This document shows positions 12,375 to 23,704 of a stretch of 64,000 bases of DNA, one piece after another (position 1 is the first letter of the stretch; every line of letters starts with the position of its first letter). The position numbers and the translations under genes are program-made. Location of the stretch: positions 20,936 through 84,935 of the forward strand of contig JAXGGA010004743.1 in NCBI GenBank assembly GCA_038373865.1. Reading direction: 5' to 3'. The notes under the pieces are model-generated. The model did not search any database and was not told the origin of the DNA. It saw only the letters and a program-made list of their open reading frames with translations. Source of the stretch: Uloborus plumipes. Lineage: Eukaryota; Arthropoda; Arachnida; Araneae; Uloboridae.

Positions 12375-13114
12375 CAGGGTGTCCACTCCTATCGTGGCCC
12401 AATAGCTAATTTCTAAACCATTAGAGATAAGCATATAGTTTATTTCTGGAAAAAATCTCTAGATAACGAAAGGAATTTGGGCTACGAAATGTTTTTAAAA
12501 AAAATCAAAGTTTGAAAGAGTTACGAAATTTTAATTTTTATACAGTTCCCCAGTCGTATCAATCATATTTAGTAAAACATTCTTGACACTGTAACGTTTA
12601 AAACTAAAAAAAACGACGACAAAAGTTGACCGAGTCTTCTACGACAAAAGTTGACCGCGTCTTCTACGACAAAAGTTGACCGAGTCTTCTACGACAAAAG
12701 TTGACCGCTTCTTCTACGACAAAAGTTGACCGAGTTATGAAGTTTTGAAAAATCAAGATTTTGAAGGATTTCATGATGTCATCGAGAGATTGCTTAAGGG
12801 ACCGTATGCGAAATCTTTCAAAATCTTGATTTTTCAAAACGTCATAACTCGGTCATCTTTTGTCGTAGAAGAGTGATGTTTTTTAGTTTTAAATGTTACA
12901 GTGTCAAGAATGTTTTACTAAAAATGATTGATACGACTGGGGAACTGTATAAAAATCAAAATTTCGTAACTCTTTCAAACTTTGATTTTTTTGAAAAACA
13001 CTTCGTAGCCCAAATTCCTTTCGTTATTTAGAGATTTTTTCCAAAATAAACTATATGCTTATCTCTAGCGGTTTAGAAATTAGCTATTGGGCCACAATAG
13101 GAGTGGACACCCTG
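12375..13114. mobile_element. Mariner-type foldback MITE, 740 bp, with internal tandem array
   Basis: Ends CAGGGTGTCCACTCC and its inverse, flanked by TA on both sides. The two arms are inverted copies for about 230 bp. The window starts inside a second copy (1-416). Confidence 0.85.
12616..12737 (+). repeat. 25-bp tandem array, about five units
   Basis: Units ACGACAAAAGTTGACC plus (G/C)(A/C)GTCTTCT repeat at 12616, 12641, 12666, 12691 and 12716, the last running into the foldback arm. The other copy of the element (1-416) has a single unit. Confidence 0.9.
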
Positions 13115-15308
13115 TATGCTTGGTTTTTCTAAATAAATTTGTCAAAAATATTGAACTTCAACACACTTCAATCATTACACGGCTCACTTAGTACCATTTC
13201 TTTAATTGTGTAATTTTTTATTATCAATTACATTTTATTTCCTAATACTTTTCAAACTTTATCTTTGTATAGAATAGTTCCCTTTCCAAACTCTAACTTT
13301 GTTTAGAATAGTTTACAATGGTGCACTTTAACCGATTATCTTTTCACCAATGGTTTCACAAATTTTCTTATGGCATGTATTGTTTTGATAAATCACAATT
13401 GAAAATTTAAAGCTTCGAGTTAGCTTCGATACCTGTTTTCTCCGAGCGAAGCTCGGTCACCCGCTGGTTTCTTTTAAAATGCATTAGGGTAAGATTTTTT
13501 TGAAAGAAGAATTTGGACAATGAGAGTATAATAACTTCAACATTCAACGAAATTTACGATTCAATGTCGAAGACCGTGTACTGGATGCGCGTATTTTTCT
13601 CTTTGGAGTGAAATGATAATTTGAAGCTACCTTATAAGTTTTTTTTTTCCTAATTATTCCGTTCAACAATATTTGCAAAAGCCTGCTTTTTGATATTTCG
13701 CTATTACACGTTAATTGTGAGTGATTATTAGTTAAACAAAATCTAACTTAAGAATATCTCAAACCAAATTTATTTATCAGTTTTATTTTGCTTGTTTCAT
13801 AATAAATAGGTTTCTTTCGTCTTTTTTTTTTTTTTTTCAAATATTATATTGCACAAAAATAAACGCATTTTTCTTTATGATATGATTGCTCATATTTCTA
13901 GCAGCACATTTAATTCGCTTTTTGATGATTAATCATGCACAATGGTATAACTTTTCTGATTTTACAATTTATTGCCGTTCTTTTTGTTGAATGAAAAACC
14001 TGAAAAACTAGACAAACATTTTCAAAATCAATAACTTTTGAAACATTTAGTTATCAGCTGATGAGCATAAAAATTTGAAATAAGGGAACATTTTTAAAAA
14101 ATAAAGAAACAAACAATGTTTTATAAACCTGATTGAAGTCTCCATTTGCTGAAACTTAAATTCGTCAAAAAGAAATTCATTTTTTTCTCCCCCTTCGAAA
14201 CTATTTGCAACTTTATTACTCTCCGCTCAGTCACAACCATTGGCTCCAATAGCTTCTATCTGTCACTCGCTGATCGATGCTCAACAAAATTAACTATTAC
14301 TTTCACTTTGTGCATCAATTATCGTTCTAGAGCATAAGCCTGCATAAACGACTTTCCAGAAGAAATGCCTCCTTTTGTGTAACATCGGAAGGGAAAACAT
14401 TAGTTCCCCGGTTGATGACATTTAAATTAGTCTTTCAGTGATTGATTGCCACTATTTCACTTCAATTTATGGCTATTATTTTTGCGTGCAGATTACGAAG
14501 AAGCTTGGTGAAAGAATTTCTAACAAAGGATCTCAACCGGAGCCTTTTGTTAATGTAATTACAACCTCTTCTTCGCAACGATAATAGCAGCACTCAATAC
14601 CACCACCCACGCATTCATTTCCCTTTTTTTATTATATTTATTCCTATCTGAATAAAAAAGCACTTATTCTTTAGTTTATTATTCATACTCGGTTGAGAAC
14701 AAAATAAACTGTGGTAAACTTCGTAAGCTCGACTTTTCTTTTTGTTTTTTTTTTTTTTTTTTTAACAATTTAGCGGAAAGTCCACTGAGTAATTTTTCGT
14801 AGCACGTGATAAAATGCATGTTTGTGTGAAAGTTACAAATGTGATAAATGTCAACATTAGCCAGTGAATATCAATCACAAACACATTCAACATTCATGTG
14901 AACTTTAACATTCCAAAGACATTGGCGAAAAGCAAATATTTTCGTTGAATCACCGGTGAAAGTCATTCTCCAATTTCTATCTTTTACCACGACGTACAAT
15001 TACCATTGAATGATATTGATTAGAACCAGCGTTTCTTAAATTGTGTTTTGCGAAGCCTCGGGGCTCCATGCAGGTCACATAAATGTTCCAAAAGCTTACT
15101 TTTTTTTTTCTTTTCTCTCAAAATAGTCACTTAAAAAATATAGGTCTGGTAAAAACTTTTAATTAGTATTTTTCTAACAAACAGTAGATAAGATATCAAA
15201 ACTAATTATCGATTTTCAACGGAAAAAAAATCTTGAAAGGAAAACAAAAGGAAAGGAATAAAAAAAAAATAATTTGAATTTTTTGACTTATTGAATTTAA
15301 ATTATTTC
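13115..15308. other. AT-rich sequence without recognised features
   Basis: Apart from the Helitron end at 13467, this stretch shows only homopolymer runs (A and T tracts near 13820 and 14750) and short spurious open frames. No gene, RNA or repeat was recognised. Confidence 0.5.
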
Positions 15309-15498
15309 GGTGGCCTAGAAGTACAGGTAGAGTATTCTCCTTGTAAGCAAGAAGTCGCGGGTTCGAGTGCCGCCTTGCCCATGGTTGTTATTTCAACCTC
15401 TCTCTGCCGTAAATCTGTTCTGTGCTTGTCAGGAGGCAAGGCGCTTAGTACGCAGTCCTCATGTATGTCGAAGCTGATGGCTTCTGTATAAAAAAAAA
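15309..15498 (+). mobile_element. tRNA-derived SINE (family B)
   Basis: The tRNA-like head GGTGGCCTAGAAGTACAGGT has an A-box-like GGTAGAGTATTCTCC and a B box GGTTCGAGTGCC at about 15360, then an unrelated body and an A-rich tail. Flanking AATTTAAATTAT and AATTCAAATTAT are probable target duplications. Confidence 0.8.
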
Positions 15499-15519
15499 TA
15501 ATTCAAATTATGGTTTTCT

Positions 15520-15720
15520 CAATCACGAATTGCGACAGGTATGTGTGGGCGTGTGTGTGTATGTGGGTGGCCGTGTGTGTGAGTAGGACATGAACGCCAC
15601 CGCCAGGAGGAGTGAGGCTGAGGACCAGAGAAGGACCTACACTGAGAACAGGGGAATGGGCCGAGCAGCTCCGTGTCCAATCTGAAAATGGAACCACAAC
15701 GGCAAACACGGTCGAAAATG
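15520..15720. repeat. GT-rich microsatellite and GC-rich patch
   Basis: A (GT)n stretch at about 15540-15585 is followed by an unusually GC-rich 130 bp. Overlapping open frames on both strands have low complexity and no domain. Confidence 0.5.
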
Positions 15721-16564
15721 AAATTAAAGAACAATTCGGCCTTGCTGAAACATTGTCAATGTACGATTTTCGCATACATCAATACGAAATTAGAAATTTC
15801 TATTGAAAAAACATTTGATTCACCCTAGCAACAGAAATTTGTAATTAATGGAATTAAAGAAATTCTGATGCAATTTAAAGGATGAATGTACCCAATCGTC
15901 ATGAAAGGTGGTGTTTGCTCTTTTACCATTTGCAACTATTGTTGTGTTAACAAGAGATTGTGGGTCAACTGAAGCTTCGGGCTTTCAATCGAATAGCCCA
16001 TGATTCGAGTCATTGGGTTGATGCACCTTACGTACCGTTTCTAAACAAGAACTTTGTGTGTGACGTAATGGCACTGTAGTGTAAAAAGAAGGGCTTAATT
16101 AATTCCTTTTTAAAAAGTATAAGTTAAAGAGTATAGAGTAACCTCTTCGTATAGATTTTCTTCCTATTAGTTTCCTTCGCGTTTAGCATAGATAAAAATT
16201 GACTATTTTGAGTATGAATCATAACCTCTGAAACTAAATGCTTGGCAATTTAGAAGGAAAACCGGCCACGGTTTTTAGTTAAAATTTTCCACACGAAAAA
16301 AAAGCTACGTATTCTTGCTAAAACAAACGCTTTTCCCCCATTAGTTTAACAGTAGTTTTTTATTATTGCTCTTTATTTCTTTTTTTTCATATACGCCCTA
16401 GTGCAAATTAATTGAAACAAAGAATGTTTTTCTTTAATTTCGAAATTAATCCTAGTATTTTTCACTAATCATACTAAAAGTAGTAAAAATATGGATTAGA
16501 TGAATAACTCCTTCTCCTATTATCAATTTTCACTAATCAGAGGGGTTCTAGGGGAACATGTGCA

Positions 16565-18686
16565 GGGCCAATCAATGGTTACAGTCGTTACATTCACACA
16601 ACTTCAGTTGCTCATATTTTATTCACAAATGCAGTTAAAGTTCTAATGAAAACAGGGAATGATAAAGCTCCCCCCCCCCCCCAACATGATTATCACCAAG
16701 CGTTAGTTTGAAATTATTAGTGGAAGTTGTAGAAAAATCTCGAAAATGTGTGGTTACGGTCGTTACAAAAAAAAAATACATGGTTTTTTGAGTGCTATCA
16801 AGGTTTCTACCTCTGGGGGTGCTGGACCTAGGGTTTGCTCGACCCTAGGTTCTGGTTAAAAATTAAGAACAGAGCTCTCTTCAGGGCCCTATCCCCGGTT
16901 AAACCACGAAGCTGTGGTAGGTACGGGGGACTCTGGAGTGTGAAATGAAATGAAATGAAATGAATGAGTGCTATCAAACACTGCCACTTTTCTGTGAATC
17001 TATTGCACGTATGATCTTCTGGATTTTTATAATAATTGCTCAATAAATAAGGCACGATATCATACAAAGAACTTAGCTTTTTTGTTGAAAAATAAATTTT
17101 TATGAATTTTTGATTGCGGTTACGGTCGTTACAAAAGCGGTTACGGTCGTTACACGTCTGACTATTTTCAATATATATGTTGCTAAAAATGAGTAAACGG
17201 CATTTTAATTCATTTTTCCGCCATATATAAAGTCAAATGATAAACATATGAGCAGAAAGGTTCTCCAGTTAGCTCATTTGATAAGATATAATCTTCAATT
17301 GATTACTATAGACTTCGGAAGCTTTCAAATCCGTTGAGCTACGTTTTCCCATGAAATTTCACCAGAATACCCACACCTCCCAGTCTCTCTTCAGATATTT
17401 TAGCTCCACTAAATCCTCATAATCATCTGTGACTTGAGCTCTGTATTTCTTCAGTACTCTGCTTAGAACAATTTCTACAAATTCTCTTATTACGTAAATG
17501 ATATATTGATTGTACCGGGCACCTAATTGCTTGAACTACACACAAGTGTTCCTTTCATTAAACATTTTTAAAATACTCACACATTAAGATTTTTTTTTCT
17601 GCATAAATCATTTGCTCTCGTCCTCCCTTTATCGAGATATAAGATTTTAAAGCCTTAAATTTAAGTGAAGCTCCAAATTTAAAGGCTTCTGGGGAAATAG
17701 AAGGCCGACTATTTCACCATCTAAATGTGATAGGACAGCTATCAACAAAGCATGCGAAAAGATGTCTCCCATTATAACCTGAAACTCGCTAAATTTAGTT
17801 GTAACTTTATTACAATTTCGGCAGCCTTTAGGACTTAATAATTCGAAAACTGGGAGGTGAGGGCAAATAATTTATAAATCCAACAAAATGTTTTCCTACA
17901 ATGTTTCAAATGCAAATAACTTAATTTTTTTCATTATTTCACTTTTGTATGGTTTCCTAGTGAACATCGAAGGACCCCTGAGTCCAATTTGTCTAAGAAC
18001 TAACGTAAACGGTATTTATAGTAGGAAAGCTCCTTTATAGAAGCTTTTCTACGCTATAAGAGACAAATACCCCCAAAGTAACTTTTAGATGCATCAGTGG
18101 GCTTATGTACCAAATTTGGCAAAGATCCGACGTGAACTGTGAATTTAAACCTAAAACATGTAACACCCGTAACCAACATAGCACAAAAACGAAAAAGTTT
18201 TTCGAAAAATATATTAGTGCATGTTTTTAGAATAAATGAGTACACTAACAAACCTAAATGGCAAACTTCTACCTCAAATAGTTATTGTTACAGAATAACA
18301 AATACTTGTTTTCGGTTACGGTCGTTACAAAGATTCTAGATAATTTTGCCTGCCGGTAATTAAAAACTAATACAACCTACAAAGAAATTGATTGCTGGAA
18401 AAGGTCAAAGGGAGTGCTTACTAAAGCACTATAATTCGTTATCTTCCAAATTGAACCCGGTGTGGCCAGGGTCTAGGCTGGAAACTTGATAATTTTTAAC
18501 TAAAAAAATGGGTTAGAAAAACCGTAACTTTAGGACGTTGAAACCATGTTTACAGTAAAAACTAGGATATTTTACACTTTGAATTAGGAAACTATGCTTT
18601 CTTGTGAATAAAATGACATATAACATGTTATTATTAAGTGAGTTTCATATTTTGATGTCTATGTCCTATTTCTCATGGATTTGCCC
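16565..18686. mobile_element. 2.1-kb non-autonomous DNA transposon, GGGC ends, TGCA duplication
   Basis: It starts GGGCCAATCAATGG and ends CCATGGATTTGCCC-like (inverse GGGCAAATCCATGAG), flanked by TGCA at 16561-16564 and 18687-18690. Five copies of GGTTAC(A/G)GTCGTTAC lie at 16577, 16752, 17118, 17139 and 18314, all in the same orientation. Its removal rejoins the Tc1-like element. It contains a 5'-truncated SINE. Confidence 0.8.
16798..16963 (+). mobile_element. 5'-truncated SINE (family A)
   Basis: It has the body of the 11.6-kb SINE without the tRNA-like head: GGTTTGCTCGACCCTAGG, TTCAGGGCCCTATC, CGGTTAA. It ends in four GAAAT repeats, which look like the family tail. Confidence 0.75.
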
Positions 18687-18774
18687 TGCAGGAACTTCCG
18701 TAGATTAAAGCTGCATCTATGATCACGTCAGTAGAGATTTTACTGCTGTCAGCGATAAATGTGACACCACGAAA

Positions 18775-19719
18775 TTGTACAAAGATTGTTACTCTTTCCA
18801 GACATACGCCAAAGAGATTTCGAAGATAGTTGACGTTAGTATTGCAAAAATGAGCCGTGTTATAAAACAAAATAGAGAAGCAGGATCCATATCGCCAAAG
18901 AGGAGAGGGAAATGGTCCCGAAAATTGAAAACAATACCAAGAGATCACTCTTTTCTACTTATACAAAGTAAAAAGACTTGTGCAGCACTTAATAGAGATT
19001 TGAAAAGGTATGGAACAAATACAAGCTCATTTACTGTTCGGAAGCATCTTATTGCAGCCAGTTAGCTACCCTATCGGACTATGAAGAAACAACTTCTGAC
19101 CAAACCATTGAAGAAAAAGCGCTGTTTGTGGGTATTAAAATCCAAGAATTGAGCTGTTTAAATGTGAGGAAAGAACTATTTTGTGACATAATTCATTTCA
19201 TTGTAAAAGCCAACGAGCGGAAACCTCCAGGTAAAAGAATTCGGGACTGCATCATGAACCGATTTGTTTCCACCCTCAAAAGAAGATGTTTGACTGTTGT
19301 TTGGGTTAAAATGGGGTTGGTTCTTTGCAGCCTGCTGAGGGTATGATGCGTTCTGAGCAATCTATTACAATTTCGGGAAAAAATGCTTTACCAGTGTTGA
19401 AGAAACGATGCGCAGACAGAATGGAGATTTTCCAGCCGGATTTAGCCCTTTGCTGTATGCCCAAAATTACCAGAAAATTCATGTCTGAGAACCAAATGGC
19501 GACAATGGAGGACTTGGGAACTCTCCTAGTATCAATCCAGTCGAGAATCTCTGGGCTATATGCAAGAATCGCCTATTGCATAAGGGCTATTCAACTATGG
19601 AGATGCTAATCACTGCGCTAATTCATGTCTGGCACAAGGACACAAATATTACAAATGAGTGTAAAAAACTGGTGGATTCTATGTTAAATCGTGCCCAAAT
19701 GTTAATAAAGAGTTGTTGA
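18775..19719 (+). pseudogene. Tc1-like (DD34E family) transposase, degenerate
   Basis: The transposase cuts and pastes its own element. Successive broken frames give an N-terminal paired-like helix-turn-helix part (ISKIVDVSIAKMSRVIKQNR, SISPKRRGK, RDLKRYGTN) and a C-terminal INPVENLWAICKNRLLHKGY, the equivalent of the family motif P-L-PIE-LW around the third catalytic residue. At least two stops or frameshifts occur (after 19065, around 19346 and 19609). It belongs to the Tc1-like element 16394-19831 and cannot be active. Confidence 0.85.
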
Positions 19720-19831
19720 GATCCTATTATGTTATAAAATCTCTTGACTTTATATAAATTCGGATAAAATAGTATTTCTTCTTGGATTTCTCAATTTTTC
19801 GAGTTTGTTTCAATTAATTTGCACAAGGGTG

Positions 19832-20369
19832 TAGTTTGATTATTTTAAATGAAAGTGAACCTTTTCGAGACCAAAATAATCTAATGAAAAGGTTTTACTT
19901 GCGCCGTTTTGCAGTTAAAATCCAGTAAAAGAAAATAAACTTAGTTTTCATCAGTTTCCACCAAGTTTTGGTTTCCGTGAGAAACAGACATCAGCTAAAG
20001 TACATCAGTAAAATGTTTCGAAATTCTATAACAATCCAACAACATAATATCAAGATAAGCTAGTTTTAACCGAATTTAAAAGGGAGGCGGAAATCAGTTC
20101 GTAGTGTATGTATTAATAGATAATGGGGCCAAACGTATCATTTTTATCACAAGTAACTTGCATTGTTTTGAAACATACTACATGACATTGAGAATGCAAC
20201 AACGAAAAAAGTGATGAAAATCCGGAACAGGGAGAGATAACTGTACACAACGAGTGATCTTTTATTTCCAAATGATATTCATAATACAGAGTAAGAGTAT
20301 AGTGACGACGGATTAGTTATTAGGCCTACCATGATTGACGATGCACGAAGGATACGTCCACGTAGAGAT
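19832..20369. other. No recognised feature
   Basis: AT-rich single-copy-looking sequence between the Tc1-like element and a MITE. No gene or repeat was seen. Confidence 0.4.
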
Positions 20370-20638
20370 GCTAAATAGATAGGCCGACGCATCAGCTTAT
20401 GTTTGACCATTTTGGATACAATTTATTTGCTTTTGCTTTTTTGTTGCGAAGCTCGGGTTACCAGAGCAAAGTTCCGGGACATTACAAGCTTTGCCGAATT
20501 CCCGTGCCGCTATTCCCAATGAAAAGTTACCAAGACGCAATGACTCGCCAGGAGAGACAACCACTCAAGAACCCGCTGGATACAAAGTAATCGAACTTAA
20601 GTTGATGCGTCGGCTCGTCTCTATAACGGCCTTATATG
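20370..20638. mobile_element. MULE-like MITE copy 3 (diverged)
   Basis: It shares AGATAGGCCGACGCATCA at the left, TTGATGCGTCGGCTCGTCTC at the right, and the GGATACAA/TTGCCGAATT interior with the copies at 9763 and 11390. Ends and target duplication are eroded. Confidence 0.75.
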
Positions 20639-20649
20639 CCATTTGAGGA

Positions 20650-20777
20650 ATAACCCTCCAATCAATGTCAAATATTCACCACAATTTGTCTTCTAAACGC
20701 GACGGTGTCCGAGCCTGCATACAAACATACGGCGTCCAATCACATCCCAAATGTGTTCGATTGGTGATAGTTCAGGA
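20650..20777 (-). pseudogene. Tc1-like transposase relic, C-terminal half
   Basis: On the minus strand it reads PELSPIEHIWDVIGRRM, the PDLSPIEH-WD-(L/V)GRR block around the last catalytic residue of Tc1-family transposases, then degenerates. Its upstream half lies 13.7 kb away at 34489-34600, on the other side of a large insertion. Joining the flanks restores the reading frame. Confidence 0.85.
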
Positions 20778-22496
20778 CCCAGGTAGCACAAACCATCGGG
20801 TTTACGTTGGGGAAAGGTTGAAAATGCATCGCAAAGGTTGGATTAATGTTCGGTTGGAAATCGGTTATTTTTATAACATTTATCCAATCATTCGAATGAT
20901 CGGATTAGCGTTTAAAAGGAACCGATTTCCAACCGAACGTTAATCTAACCTGTTTCCAACTTTCAAACCTGTTTCACCTTCAGGCCCAACTTGTTTCAAG
21001 CTCGTTGCTGATTTGTGAGGGCTCGGTGGGGGGTGAGGGATGCGCAGTAGAGCCATTTATTTTCATTCCAATGACAGAATATCTCCGGTTCACACGTGCT
21101 TGGCGTAGCTCGAAACAAGAATACTCAATCTTCGCTGTGCATTTTTAATCTCCTAAAGTAAGTGACGAACTTTATGAATGCTTTGAATTTCATGTTTTTC
21201 CTTTATTTAGAATGTGTTTTTTTTTGAGTGTTGTGTGATGGTTTTTAATTGGTTATCTTGTTCTTTAGTATATTATATGCTGTATGTACGGTGATGTAAT
21301 TTTCACGATTTGGTCCCATTTATTTCTTTTTGACTATTTCAATATCCTTTATTTTTATTCTCCATTGCTCGGAATTTAGTGTCAGTGATTTAAATAATTT
21401 TCATCCTCATTGTTCTGTCTTTAATTTAGCAAAAAGCAAAGGGGTTTGTTACTCTTCTTTTAAAGTTAAGAATAGTTCTAATTATATAAGTTCCACACGT
21501 GTTGCATAGAAATAAAACAGTATCTTTTAATGATTGTTTTCTTGTTGAAAATAACATTGAAACTCCTTTCGCATAAAAAAATTAAGTTGGAAAAAAAATG
21601 CTCAGTTGTGCATTTTTCACAATATTCAAAATTAACCAACTCCATTTCGCATCATTAACTTGCTTTGAAGATATAGCTGAATCCTTGTGTTTTTTTAAAA
21701 CGAATATTATTTAATTTTACAAACTTTTATATTTTCTGTGTTTTTATGTATGATATTTATATGTTAGCTGTTCTACTACTCTATTTCCAAGACTAAAAGA
21801 AGAAAAAAGACTAGTTGGGTTATTTTTAATGGCAGGATTTTATATTCTGTCTTAAGAGGACCCATCACACAGAAAATTTTCAGCTTTCGGGTAAATCGAG
21901 AGAGAACCACGCTGTTTTCCTTCCCCCAGTGGGCGTGGATGTCTTGACAGGTTTGGGGGACAAAACCCCGTCTTCCCTCCGCAGGAGTGTCAACGTTTAA
22001 TTTATTGGCAAGGGGAGAAGGATCGGAGAGAAAACCAGTGGTTCCTAACTTTTTAGCCAAAGGGATTCTCTTGAAAATTTTTCATCAGAATCTTAGATAA
22101 AATTGTGTATAAGAGCCAACTGGGGCATGTAATAGATATAATTTTAAGCGTTGTTATGGCATTCCTAGAATTTAAAATTAAGGTTTCTTGTTTTATATGA
22201 AATCTTCAGTTCTCATTCACTAGATCTCGGATAAATCAACATTGGATGTAAAACAATTTCAGAACTAACATTTATGTTAATCTCAGGAATAAAATACTAA
22301 ATAATCAAAACCACTTTCAAATTGATTCCAAATTAGTTTATTTCGGAAGATACCAACTCCATGACTTTGAAATGTTCTTAATTAATCATCATTAGTTATT
22401 TTTGTGAAACAAATGCCATTTTAAATCTCTCGGAAACATCTTCTATAACCTTATTAAGACCTTATTTGCGTAGAAATGTTCTCCATTATGCAATAA

Positions 22497-23262
22497 AACC
22501 TCTCAATAAAGGACACTAAGAAGACTGAATTTTTTGTCCCTTAAATAGAAGTGGCCCTTATTCGCAGGTGTATGAATCGATGCTTTCATCATTTTTGATA
22601 CCACTGTATACTCAACATAGTATAACATCATAATAAAGGCAAACTATCAACATTTAAGTTTTACTGAAAATGTTTCATACAAATGAGAAAAATTCAAAAT
22701 TATTCAAATAAAAAAATATTTTGCTTTGAAAATTAAATTTAATGAAAAATTAGGCAGAATCAAAGTTTTGTAATTTATAGAAATTAATTTGAAGTTATTT
22801 TTTACAGAAATTCGCATCATGTCATGTAATTTACAATGCAATAAGCATAAATAACAGCATGATTTCGTACCAAGTTTTCTGAAAAAGTTTCGCATTGTCA
22901 CTACTATTCGGAGCTGAACACATTGCTAAAGAAATAAATTAGAAAAAAATGACTGAAAAATCTCAGTATGAATTTTTAAAATACATATTTATTTCTTTAC
23001 ATGTCAATGTCAAGTCAAACTTTTACCAGTCAATTTTTTTGTCAAAAAAAGAACCTTGTTCTTCGATAAATTCAGTATTTCTAATGTATTTATGCAAAAA
23101 CTTTTGTAATTTTTCTCTGTAATTGTCCCGTATATAAATTGCCCGTTATTGAGGGATAAATAAATGGAATTCCCTATTAAAAGGGACTGGGACCAGAAAA
23201 AGTGTCCGTTAAATAAAAGTGTCCTTTATTTGGAGGTGTGCCTCAAAGGAGGTATTACTGTA
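22497..23262. mobile_element. Pogo/Tigger-like MITE
   Basis: The left end has AAAACCTCTCAATAAAGGAC and the right end, inverted, has AATACCTCC and AAATAAAGGACACTTTTA, with TA at both borders. The CAGTA-AACCTC-start with GGACAC repeats is typical of pogo-group ends. Confidence 0.65.
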
Positions 23263-23621
23263 TTTTTTTCGTAAGTATTGCTTTACCTAAAAAAGTCTCA
23301 AACTTTTTCTTACAATTATAAAAATGACTTTTTACTCCTATGTATTGTTATCCCTAGACCAAAAACTTGGAATTGCAAAATGATGGTTCGCAATCTAAGT
23401 TTTCAAATGATTCAAAATAAATTGCAATATTATGAGTCTATGAATATTCATAGTAGGGATCACAATGAAATGTTCCTGGCCAAAGGTGTGAGTTTAACAT
23501 TCTAATATGGGATATTTAAAAGATAGTTACACTGAACTTCACATTCATGAATTTGCAACGTAGAAAGGACGTAGGCAAATGGCTAACTTTTACCCTGCAT
23601 TGATTTTGCAAGTGGAGTTTT

Positions 23622-23652
23622 TTATTTATTTATTTATTTATTTATTTATTTT
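23622..23652 (+). repeat. (TTTA)n microsatellite
   Basis: Seven uninterrupted TTTA-type units. Confidence 0.9.
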
Positions 23653-23704
23653 TTGACTCATACATAGAATACAGTTAATGAATAAAGCAATTGTAAACAA
23701 ATTT

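Larger units (their letters stand above)
10992..13467 (+). mobile_element. Non-autonomous Helitron (2.5 kb, with nested insertions)
   Basis: It begins TCCTATACTATAATACGAGA after an A and ends CACCCGCTGG (CTRR motif) before a T. A perfect 6-bp stem with 3-nt loop, CCGAGCGAAGCTCGG, sits at 13442-13456, 11 nt before the end. These are the defining terminal features of Helitrons, which transpose into A-T sites without duplication. No Rep/helicase ORF is present. A MITE, a SINE and a mariner-type foldback are nested inside. Confidence 0.75.
16394..19831 (+). mobile_element. Tc1-like element split by a 2.1-kb insertion
   Basis: Inverted ends CGCCCTAGTGCAAATTAATT and, inverted, CACCCTTGTGCAAATTAATT are flanked by TA. 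Removing the nested element 16565-18690 leaves about 1.3 kb, the usual Tc1 length, with a degenerate transposase. Confidence 0.88.

Noticed and set aside
12616..12737. CRISPR-like array
   Set aside because: Units are contiguous without unique spacers, in a eukaryotic transposon; this is a minisatellite.
15309..15375. Functional tRNA gene
   Set aside because: A and B boxes are present, but the stems do not pair well and the sequence continues into a SINE body with an A-rich tail.
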